From Mesorhizobium sp. L-2-11 (GTDB taxonomy: Bacteria > Pseudomonadota > Alphaproteobacteria > Rhizobiales > Rhizobiaceae), in the NCBI RefSeq assembly GCF_016756595.1, contig NZ_AP023258.1, positions 124,001 through 188,000 on the forward strand: a stretch of 64,000 nucleotides of DNA, read 5' to 3'. Both the position numbers and the translations under genes were made by a program. The notes below the pieces were generated by a model. That model searched no databases. It worked only from the letters and a program-made list of their open reading frames with translations, and was not told the origin of the DNA. Below, one piece after another: positions 54,926-63,345 of the stretch (its first letter is position 1; each line of letters starts with the position of its first letter).

Positions 54926-55495
54926 TCAGCCGACGCGCGCGGCGAAGGTGGTGCTTGCGTAGCTGGAATTAAGCAAAGAGACCGCTTCGGTCGCAGCCTT
55001 CGAAATGCGCTCGACAATCGCCGCGCCGAGGATTTCGGCATCAACAAAATCGTCTGGCGCGCCGTAGACGCCCGTCGGGACGGTGACAGCACCGAAAAAG
55101 CCGAACAATGGCCGCAGCTGATGTTCGAGCACCAGGCCATGGTAGGGGCTGCCGCCAGTCGCCGCGAGAAGCACGGTCTTGCCCGTCAACGCGCGATAGT
55201 CGACGAGGTCGAACAGGTGCTTGAGGGCGCCGGTATAGGAAGCCCTGTAGACAGGCGTTCCGACCACGAGCAAATCGGCCTTCTCGACACGCTGGATGAT
55301 CGCTTCTCCAGATGCGCCAAGTGCGCCGCGGGATAGCCCGGCAAAAAGCGAGGGTGCTGCCTCCGTGATCTCGATCAGACTGGTATCTGCAGGCACGCGC
55401 AACGCGACCGCCTTGACCAGCGCATTGACCACCGCCGTGGTGCGGGACGGCGTGCTTACGCCGCCCGATATTCCGAGAACCGATAGCCGTGCCAA
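54926..55495 (-). CDS. NAD(P)H-dependent FMN reductase, MsuE-like
   Basis: 189-aa flavodoxin-fold reductase supplying FMNH2 to SfnG and SsuD: RLSVLGISGGVSTPSRTTAV, LLVVGTPVYRASYTGALKHL, VLLAATGGSPYHGLVLEHQ, LRPLFGFFGAVTVPTGVYG. I start at TTG 55495, nine bases after GGGAG; GTG 55513 is an alternative. First gene of the long leftward operon; palindrome site C lies about 60 bp upstream. Paralogue of 26284. Confidence 0.87.
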   Translation of the reverse strand: MARLSVLGISGGVSTPSRTTAVVNALVKAVALRVPADTSLIEITEAAPSLFAGLSRGALGASGEAIIQRVEKADLLVVGTPVYRASYTGALKHLFDLVDYRALTGKTVLLAATGGSPYHGLVLEHQLRPLFGFFGAVTVPTGVYGAPDDFVDAEILGAAIVERISKAATEAVSLLNSSYASTTFAARVG

Positions 55496-55555
55496 GTCAT
55501 CAATCTCCCACACCTTGCCTGCGCGCTAGGCCAGCAGCAAATCAGGTCAAAAGAT

Positions 55556-55576
55556 ATTCTATAAAATCTATAGAGA
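55556..55576. promoter_or_regulatory. Shared sulfur-regulon palindrome, site C
   Basis: TCTATA and TATAGA form a perfect dyad around AAATC (55558-55574). Aligns with site B across the whole 21 bp. Upstream of the msuE-sfnG-liv-sfnB-ssuD operon. Confidence 0.7.
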
Positions 55577-56100
55577 TAAGGAAATATGTTCCGATGTTTT
55601 CACCTCAATGGGAAAATCGGGCTGTTAGCTGCATGGCAAAGGGGTTGACGGTTTAGGAGCGGGATGCGGCGCCAAACGCACGCCGGCTCAGCGGCGGCGC
55701 ACTCGTGCTTGGAAATTTAGCCGAGAAGGGGAGGGAATCCGCGAAGCACAGGTCCAATCAAGCGGCGAAAGCCGCGCCAGGGTATCCCATCGCCTGTCGC
55801 TACGAAGCAGCTGGACATCTCGATTTACCGTCCTTTTGGCCTGAACGAGTAGCGATGGCCGGGGTAGCTTGATGAGTGCGCGTTCGACGGGGCAATTTAC
55901 CGCTGTGCGGGCCGATCAATTCGACCGGTGGCTAGCCGGGCGGCTTTCATGCGCGCGTTTGTGACGTTGACGTGTCCAGCGTGCCGGAACTTGCTGGCAC
56001 GGAACCTGCGGTGGCGGCCGGGTCCAGAAAGGGTTAACGGTTGGTCAAGAACCTTTCGTTTACCTTCTGCCCGAAGCGGGGAATTTTAAGGGGTTTCTAA
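55577..56100. other. Gene-free interval
   Basis: About 520 bp between the divergent sulfone operon and the methylase gene. No supportable gene on either strand; presumably promoters for both sides. Confidence 0.5.
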
Positions 56101-57109
56101 TTGAATGAGTGGGGACTCGCGTCCGAAATCAGCAAATGGTGGGAGCAGGCTGCGGCAGCAAATCCGATCTGGCGGCTAAACTCAGTTCGTGTTGAAGAAC
56201 ACGTTCCCGGTAGTCGCCAACGAAGCGATCTGATCGTATTTGGAGACCAAGCAGCCCTCTGCGGAGAGATCAGACTTCCTGATCATGCGCGATCTTCGCC
56301 CCTCGACTTCGACAACCTAAAAGACGCTGTCTACAAAGCGCAGGCGCGAGGATGCCGATGGGCATTCACGTCCGACACGAAAACGTTGCTCTTGATTGAC
56401 ACGCAGCAAAGCGGTTCGTTGATCACCCGGATCGTCCACAAGGAGGACCTTCGCCCCGTCCTAGCGCGTAAAGACTTGGACGATCCGCTCTATCTTCGCC
56501 AACTCGGAACGCACTGGATAGGCGCGTTCAACACGCTTGCCCCGATCATCACAGGGGCGGTCAAACCGGCCGGGATGGCAGCCGACGAACTCTTCGTCGA
56601 AGCGCTTCGGGAGCTAATGGCAGCGCCCGTTTCCGCTATACGGGATGCCATGAATGAACGACGGCAGTCCGATCCAAAATTCTCTTCCCGTCTGATCGAA
56701 TGGATGGTGGATGACCAAGGCTGGACCCATAATCCGGAGCGGTGGAATGAAGAAGTTACGCGGGCTGCGAAGCTAACAGCTTACGTGTTTGTAACGCGCC
56801 TCATGTTTTATGAGGCGCTGCGGAGAACAAAGACTGAGCTTGACCCCCTTGTGATGCCCCCTGCTCCAGTTTCCAGTTCAAGAATGGCAGTGAACACGCT
56901 AACCTTTCTGTTTGGAGAAGCGCGACGCATTTCAGGAGACTACGAGACGCTCTTCACATGGGATCAGGTCTCAGATTACGCGATGATCTCGGATACGTGT
57001 GTGCCTCACTGGCGACGGCTTATCGAGCACATCGAACATTTCGATGTCAGCGCGATCGATCACGATATTCTCGGTCGTTTGTTTGAGCGCTTGATCGAAC
57101 CACATGAAC
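56101..57109 (+). pseudogene. N6-adenine DNA methylase, 5' part, cut by IS66
   Basis: N-terminal 336 residues of a large restriction-modification-like protein. TTG start (MNEWGLASEISKWWEQ) after AAGGGG. Residues 35-75 include RSDLIVFGDQAALCGEIRLP, a possible D-x-E-x-R nuclease site, as in type IIG enzymes with an N-terminal cleavage domain. A helical linker follows to HDILGRLFERLIEPHE. The IS66 begins at 57110. Removing it with one copy of the 8-bp duplication joins this frame precisely to 59648. Confidence 0.75.
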
Positions 57110-57117
57110 GTAAGCGG

Positions 57118-58767
57118 TCAGCCGATAACGTCAGGCCTAAAGTTCCAAGGCATGAGCATTTCGATTTCGGATGCCGGCCAGCCTTGAGCGATGCGGGTCA
57201 AGGTCTGCGAGAGCCAGTCGAGCGGATCGACGCTGTTCATTTTGCAGGTTTGCAGCAAGGTGGCTACCGTCGCCCAGGTTCGTCCACCGCCGTGGCTGCC
57301 GGCGAATAGACTATTCTTTCGCGTGATCGTCTGGGGCCTGATTGCACGCTCGACGATATTGGAGTCGATTTCGATGCGACCGTCCATCAGAAAGCGTTCC
57401 AGCGCCTCCCGCCGGGTGAGCGCGTAGCGGATCGCCTCGGCGGTCTTGGATTTTCCGGAGACCTTGCCCAGTTCCGCTTCCCATAGATCGAAGAGGCTCG
57501 CGACAATGGCCACGGACTTTTCCTGACGTAGCGCGGCGCGGCTTCCGGCATCCTTGCCGCGGACCTCGTCCTCGACCTTCCACAATTCGGTCATGGCGAT
57601 GATCGAATCCGTCGCGGCCTGCGAGACCCCGCTGATGTGCAGGTCGTAGAATTTGCGCCGCAGGTGAGCCCAGCACCCGGCGAGCCGGATTGTTTCATTG
57701 CTGCCGGCTTTGGCCCGTGCCTTGACCAGGTTGGTATAGGCCGAGTAGCCATCCACTTGCAGGATACCGCTGAATCCGGCGAGGTGGCGCGCCACGCAAT
57801 CCGCACCTCTGCTGTCTTCAAAACGATAGGCAACCATTGGCGGACTGGTTCCGCCATAGGGTCGGTCATCCCGTGCGTAGGCCCACAACCAGGCTTTCGT
57901 GGTTTTCCCGGAACCAGGGGCAAGGGTGGGCAAGGTCGTCTCGTCGGCGAAGACCCTTTCGCCCTCCTTGATGCGCTCCAGTATGTAATCAGCAAGCATC
58001 TGCAGCTCGAAGCCCAGATGCCCCATCCACTGCGCCATCAACGACCGGCTGATCTCGACGCCGTCGCGCAGATAGATCGCCTCCTGCCGATAAAGCGGGA
58101 GGCCGTCGGCGTATTTGGAGACGGCGATATAGGCGAGCAGCCGCTCCGTCGGCAGCCCGCTTTCGATGATGTGCGCCGGCGCCAGAGCCTGGACCACGCC
58201 GTCACGGCCCCGGAAGGCGTATTTGGGACGGCGCGTGACGATGACCTGGAACTTCGGCGGCACGACGTCCAGCCGCTCGGATCGATCCTCGCCGATCAGA
58301 ACCTTTTCAAGCCCCTCGCAGTCGGCCGGGATTTCCGGCTCGACGACCTCCTCGATGCGTTCGAGGTGGGCAGCAAAGCCCTTGCGCGGACGCGGGGCGC
58401 GCTTCGGCTTGTTCCCGACCGCGCGGTCGAGTTCGCTCCGGATTTCCGAAAGGCCGGTCTCGACCTCTTCGAAGGCAAAGGAGGCCTGCTCGTCGTCGAT
58501 GGCCAGGCGTAGCCGCTCGGAACGCGTGCCATGTTGCGTGCGCTGTAAAACTTTCAGGATTGACGTGAGATTGGCGATCCGCTCGCTGGCGCTTTTCTCG
58601 ACAGCTTTCAGCCGGGCGACCTCCGCCTCAGATGCTGCGATCCGAGCGTCGGCGACTGCGATCCGGGCCTCGCTTGCAGCCTGCTCGCGAGCCATGGAAA
58701 GGATCATCGCCTTCAGCGCATCAACGTCGTCGGGAAGGGCAAGACCCGGTAGAACCATGGCAAGCAA
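57118..58767 (-). CDS. tnpC: IS66 transposase TnpC
   Basis: 549-aa DDE transposase. N-terminal coiled-coil region (residues 25-70), a zinc-binding and helix-turn-helix part, then the catalytic domain: FADETTLPTLAPGSGKTTKA, LQVDGYSAYTNLVKARAKAG (D), AGCWAHLRRKFYDL (D) and ERAIRPQTITRKNSLFAG (E). The C-terminal LLQTCKMNSVDPLDWLSQTL is a family signature. Intact. Confidence 0.93.
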   Translation of the reverse strand: MLAMVLPGLALPDDVDALKAMILSMAREQAASEARIAVADARIAASEAEVARLKAVEKSASERIANLTSILKVLQRTQHGTRSERLRLAIDDEQASFAFEEVETGLSEIRSELDRAVGNKPKRAPRPRKGFAAHLERIEEVVEPEIPADCEGLEKVLIGEDRSERLDVVPPKFQVIVTRRPKYAFRGRDGVVQALAPAHIIESGLPTERLLAYIAVSKYADGLPLYRQEAIYLRDGVEISRSLMAQWMGHLGFELQMLADYILERIKEGERVFADETTLPTLAPGSGKTTKAWLWAYARDDRPYGGTSPPMVAYRFEDSRGADCVARHLAGFSGILQVDGYSAYTNLVKARAKAGSNETIRLAGCWAHLRRKFYDLHISGVSQAATDSIIAMTELWKVEDEVRGKDAGSRAALRQEKSVAIVASLFDLWEAELGKVSGKSKTAEAIRYALTRREALERFLMDGRIEIDSNIVERAIRPQTITRKNSLFAGSHGGGRTWATVATLLQTCKMNSVDPLDWLSQTLTRIAQGWPASEIEMLMPWNFRPDVIG

Positions 58768-58834
58768 CAGAGCACAAAAACAGCCGCTTTCCCAACCGTT
58801 CCAGCCGCATGATTCATCTTGCCGCAGGCCGGTT

Positions 58835-59179
58835 TCAGCCCGTCGATAACGGCCGCCTGACCCTGGCCGGACGAATCTTTTTCCAGTCCAGTCCGGCCAG
58901 AAGCGCCATCAACTGGGCGTGGTCGAGACGCATGCGCGCGGCCGATATCCCCGGCCAGCAGAAGCTGTGATCTTCCAGAGTCTTCGAATAAAGACAAACC
59001 CCGCTGCCGTCCCACCACACGATGCGAACCCGGTCCGCACGCTTCGAACGGAATACGTGAAGTGCCCCCGAGAATGGGTCCAGGCCGCCATCCCTGACCA
59101 GCGCCATCAAAGATGCCGCGCCCTTGCGGAAGTCGACCGGCTGGCACGACACGTAAACCACCACACCGGAAGCGATCAT
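58835..59179 (-). CDS. tnpB: IS66 accessory protein TnpB (Orf2)
   Basis: 114-aa IS66 Orf2 protein: VYVSCQPVDFRKGAASLMAL, DPFSGALHVFRSKRADRVRI, WWDGSGVCLYSKTLEDHSFC. Required with TnpA and TnpC for transposition in studied members. Its ATG overlaps the tnpA stop by 4 bp. Confidence 0.92.
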   Translation of the reverse strand: MIASGVVVYVSCQPVDFRKGAASLMALVRDGGLDPFSGALHVFRSKRADRVRIVWWDGSGVCLYSKTLEDHSFCWPGISAARMRLDHAQLMALLAGLDWKKIRPARVRRPLSTG

Positions 59180-59583
59180 GCCTTACGAACCGCGCGGATG
59201 ATCCTCGCCAGGCGATCGGGATCGACATCGCCGCCGGCGCGCACCACTGCGTCGCCAATGACGATTTCCACCGTGTCGCTGCCCACCGCTTCAAAGCGCG
59301 TGAACTTCGCCGGCTTGCTCGCTCCCTCCGTCAGTGGCGCAACCATGCCCGACGAAAGCGCCTTGCGGCGCCACGCATAGAGCTGCGAGGGGTCCAGCCC
59401 CTCGGAACGCGCAACCGCCGAGACATTGCCCCCTGGCGAGAACGCTTCGGCGACAAGCCGTGCCTTCTCTTCGTCCGACCGATGGCGCGGCTTGCGTCGG
59501 GACGGCACAGGCTCCGCCGTCAAAATCTCGAATGTTCGATGATGGCTCATACTGTCGCTCATAGGATTCTCCGCATGATTCAT
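59176..59583 (-). CDS. tnpA: IS66 DNA-binding protein TnpA (Orf1)
   Basis: 135-aa helix-turn-helix protein of the transposase-8 type: RRKPRHRSDEEKARLVAEAF, VSAVARSEGLDPSQLYAWRR, then a short C-terminal domain EIVIGDAVVRAGGDVDPDRL. ATGs at 59583, 59562 and 59550 are all possible starts. Confidence 0.9.
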   Translation of the reverse strand: MNHAENPMSDSMSHHRTFEILTAEPVPSRRKPRHRSDEEKARLVAEAFSPGGNVSAVARSEGLDPSQLYAWRRKALSSGMVAPLTEGASKPAKFTRFEAVGSDTVEIVIGDAVVRAGGDVDPDRLARIIRAVRKA

Positions 59584-59647
59584 GCTGAAAATGAGCGATC
59601 AACCGCCTGCACGCTACGTGGGGACGCCTACGCGCTTACACATGAAC

Positions 59648-62166
59648 GTTACGAATGGGGGCAGCACTACACGTCATCGGACGTGGTGGACCTCATGCTC
59701 AGCTTCGCGTTGCCGGATGGGAAAGGCCCCGTCCTAGACCCCGCGACGGGCGGCGGAACATTTCTTGTGCGAGCGTACGCGCGAAAAAAGCATCTAATCC
59801 CCGATCAGACGCACCAAGAGCGCCTGAAAGAATTGTTCGGCGTTGACGTATCCCATTTCGCGGCCACCATGGCGACGGTCAACCTCGCAATCCGCAAGCT
59901 CGAATTTGAGGACAATTACCCTCGTGTTAAGGCTCGCAGCTTCTTTCGAGTGCAGCCGGACGAAGAGTTTATGCGCTTGCCTTCCGGCACCGAAACCGAG
60001 GCGACTCAAACACCGATCATGCTGCCTCCTATGCGCGCTGTGGTGGGAAATCCTCCATACGTGCGCCTGCACAAGCTGGGTGAAGACCGGCAGCGCGAGG
60101 TAGAGAAAATTCTTGGTCGTGGCGCTCGGATCAGAGCGCCGAAGCGGATTTCCCGGCTCGCCAACTATCACCTCTATTTCTGGTTCCATGCGGCGCAATT
60201 TATTCAACCAAACGGATCGGTCGCTTTCTTGACTTCCGGCGAATGGTTGGACAGCGACTACGGCGCGGCGCTGCAATTGTGGCTGCTGGACAACTTCAAG
60301 ATACATGCCTTCATTGAAAGTGGCGCAGAAGCGTGGTTCTCGGAAGCCCGTGTCGGAACGGTTGTGACTGTCGCCACCCATTGCGGCGACGAAGCTGAAC
60401 GCAATGCCAATGACGTGCGGTTTGTAACGCTCCGGCGCAGCATCCGCGATCTCATCGGAAACAGTGAAAACGAAGCCGAGCATATTCAGGCCGTCGACCG
60501 GCTGCGCGATCGGATACTTCTGCTGTCTGGAGCCGATGAAAGCGACGATCTGGACTGGAGCGTGGTGCGCCAGCGCGACCTCATCCAACTAGGGAAGCAG
60601 TAGCGCGATGTCTACTCTCGACCTTGGCGAAACTGATCCCAGCCCCCGGATACCGATGGCGGCACATATCGCGGGGCTGCTTGGCGGTCCCGATTTCTAC
60701 GGGCACCTAAGATTGCGGTCGCCTTGGCTGCTCGCGATGATTTCGTCAAGCTGGAGAGCCTTGCGACTGTGAAGCTTGGTCTCAAGAGCGGGGCTGACGA
60801 CTTCTTCTTTGTGCAACGTGGAAGCGCGGCTGGACACGGCAATCTCGTTCCCTCACGCGGGGCGGTCGCGGTAACCGGCAAAGACAGTTGGCACGGTGTG
60901 ATTTCGTCCCGTGACCTAATTCCGGCGATCCTGAACCCGCATCAACTCTTCGATGGAAAGCAGCGAACGCTCACGATTTCGAAGCAGACGAAACACCTGT
61001 ATCTCGCACCGCGCGCTGGCGCATTGAAGGAGGACCTAAAAGACTACGTGCGGCTTGGAGAGATCGCCGGGCTTCCGAACCAAAAGCTAGTCGCCGCCAA
61101 CGCGGAAGACGCATGGTATCGGCAAGTGCGTTCGCGGGTATATAGCCGCTGGGCGCTCCCATACAATTCCGCGTACGACTACGGCGCATGGGACAATGAG
61201 TTCGGTGCAATCCTGAACGGCCGGTTTGTCGGTGTGGATGCGATCGATGATGAGAATCAGCTACTGCTTGGGGCCGTTTTGAACACAACCATGACGGCGA
61301 TGTGCCGCCTATTGGAGGGCGTCGCTACCGGCGTCGAAGGCGCATACGATGTTGGCCCTCCAGCCGCTCGGAAAATGCGGGTGCCTGACATTCGTCGGTT
61401 CGATCCTTCTCGCATTGCAGAGGTGACAGACACCTTCCAAGCTATGCGCGAGGCGAACATCATGCCGCCAGCACCTTCGACAGAGGGGAAGGTCAGTTTG
61501 CTGCGGAGGCATCTGGATGTAGCAGTCTTGTGTGCGTTGGGAATGTCCGCAGGACAGGCTACAGCGCTGCTTGACCGTCTATACGCGAGCTACGGCCGCT
61601 GGCGCGGGGGAGTCGAGAAGGTCGAAACGAAGATGCGATCAAACCGGCGCGCAATGAATGCGTTGGGGCAGAGCCGAACGGTAAACCCGATTGAAGCCAC
61701 CGGCCGACGCGTCTGGGATGAAATTCGGCATGACGCGCCGAACTTCCCAAGCGATTTCGTCGCCAAGGATGAAGTGATCGAAGTGATCGGCGTGCCGACG
61801 GACGCCTACATCCCTGAGTCTGAACCCTTGATCGAAGCTGGCATCATCACGACCAAGAAGAAGCGGCTCGATCTCAAACACTGCGGGCGAGTTGCCTACG
61901 CTCGGATGCTTAGAATTATCGGCTTCGCCGGCTTGTTTGAGATTCCGGTCTCACACGTGCGCTGTATGGCAATCGTGGCTCTCTTCGAAGAACACCATGC
62001 CAAGTTGCGCGAGGCAGCACGCCAGCGTGCCGAGAAATACGTTTCGTCCAAGGAGTCAGTAGACGCGGTTGTCAACGTAACTATTCGCCATTGGCTCAAG
62101 ACATGTCGCGACGCTGCACTGGCAAGGCCAACGGACGAAGTTAGGGTGGAAGCCAAAACGCATTGA
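59648..62166 (+). pseudogene. N6-adenine DNA methylase, 3' part, with two stops
   Basis: Continuation of 56101-57109 after the IS66. YEWGQHYTSSDVVDLMLSFA, then motif I DPATGGGTFLVRAYARKK and motif IV VVGNPPYVRLHKL show an N6-adenine methyltransferase; target recognition follows (from FLRAPKIAVALAARDDFVKL). The frame is interrupted by TAG at 60601-60603 and TGA at about 60631-60633, then remains open to 62166. So the gene was damaged twice: by IS66 and by these stops or nearby frameshifts. Reconstructed protein is about 1,175 residues. Type IIG or BREX-PglX-like enzymes are alternatives. Confidence 0.75.
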
Positions 62167-62377
62167 TTCACATTTGATGCTATTCCTCCGGTCCTCGCGC
62201 GGAGGGTTTCGGTCAGTGTCTGACCGGGGCGCACTGCACGCTACCTTCCCGATGACCATGTTCGAGTCCGCTATCAGGGCTCGACCATGGCGTCTTGCGG
62301 TAATTTGTCAATCATCCCGTGCGCGGGGCACCGGTGCGGCAGCCTCCGGCGACGCACAATTCCCCCGCGCTCAAATA

Positions 62378-62426
62378 GGGGTCGGCACAAGAACTGTTCC
62401 CAGCGACACGCAAGGTCGAACGGAGC
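62378..62426 (+). repeat. Second Tn3-family terminal repeat, diverged
   Basis: Begins GGGGTCGGCACAAGAACTG and ends GCAAGGTCGAACGGAGC. Same ends as the 30175 repeat but different in the middle. Followed at once by a leftward tnpA 3' end, the same arrangement as at 30.2 kb. Confidence 0.75.
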
Positions 62427-62433
62427 ATGAATG

Positions 62434-62975
62434 TCATGCGGCGTTGCGTAACCGAGCCGGAAGTCTGAGCGACCGGAAGCCTTCAGGCATCTGATGTTCT
62501 GCATCCCAGGTGTAGATGCCGGTCAGATTGATGTGTTCCCAGCTCAGCGGCGAGACGTGCTTGAGCAGATGATCCGGAATTTCGCGGTGCATTTGCGCAA
62601 GTGGGTGACGGCCCGTTCGATATAGACCGTATTCCAATGCACGATCGCGCTAACGACGAGGTTGAGGCCGGAGGCGCGGAACGCCTGGCTTTCGAATGAT
62701 CGGTCGCGGATTTCGCCGCGCTCGTGGAAGAAGACGGCGCGCTTCAGTTTATGCGCAGCTTCGCCCTTGTTGAGGCCGGCTTGGCAGCGCCGACGCAATA
62801 TCGGACTTGAGTACCATTCGATCATGAACAGCGATCGCTCGATCCGACCGAGTTCCCGTAGCGCCCTTGCGAGCTGGCCTTCCTTCCTTCCTTCGAAGAT
62901 GACGACAGCTTCTTCAGGATCGTAGACGGCACGACGGATCGCGTCGTGATCGACGCCGCCAGGCCAAGGTGATCG
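62434..62975 (-). pseudogene. Tn3-family transposase C-terminal fragment
   Basis: The minus strand encodes the last ~180 residues of a TnpA related to, but distinct from, the one at 30232: [80 protein letters not shown]. Frameshifts lie near 62596 and 62890, and upstream homology stops near 62975. The next 300 bp (to 63275) hold nothing I can identify. Confidence 0.8.
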
Positions 62976-63275
62976 ATCTTGGTTGCTCTTTATGGGATCC
63001 GCGGAGCGCTTCTCAAGGACGGACGGTCGAGGGGCCATCCACAGCGACTGTCGAGGCTCGTTTCCAGGAGCCGTTCCAGCGAAGTCTCAGTAACGTAGCC
63101 GACGCAGCCGGTCGAAATGATGAGTCAGCGCTTTTTCGATCGCCGCCGTGTCTTCCTGGCGTCGGGTCTCTTTTCTCGAGATCGGTCGCAACACCTGCGT
63201 CGAATATGCTCACATCGAGCGCATAGGATATCGCGCGCCAGCGCATCTGCAGGCTGGACGGCGAGATAGCTCTGT

Positions 63276-63343
63276 CCGAAACTTGTATATATGTTTCGGC
63301 ATGCGACCTTGCCCATCGTCCGAAAAACGCCTACAATTTTCGG
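63276..63343 (+). promoter_or_regulatory. Paired AbiEi operators
   Basis: Two 24-bp inverted repeats with the same arms: CCGAAA-N12-TTTCGG at 63276-63299 and 63320-63343, 44 bp apart start to start. The second ends 2 bp before the antitoxin ATG. AbiEi proteins are known to bind paired inverted repeats at their own promoter and repress it. Confidence 0.75.
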
Positions 63344-63345
63344 AC

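Larger units (their letters stand above)
57110..59639. mobile_element. IS66-family insertion sequence, 2530 bp
   Basis: Ends begin GTAAGCG on both sides (57110-57116 and reverse complement of 59633-59639). The flanking octamer ACATGAAC is present at 57102-57109 and 59640-59647, the 8-bp duplication typical of IS66. Three leftward genes tnpA, tnpB, tnpC in the usual order and all intact, so the insertion is probably recent. Confidence 0.93.
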
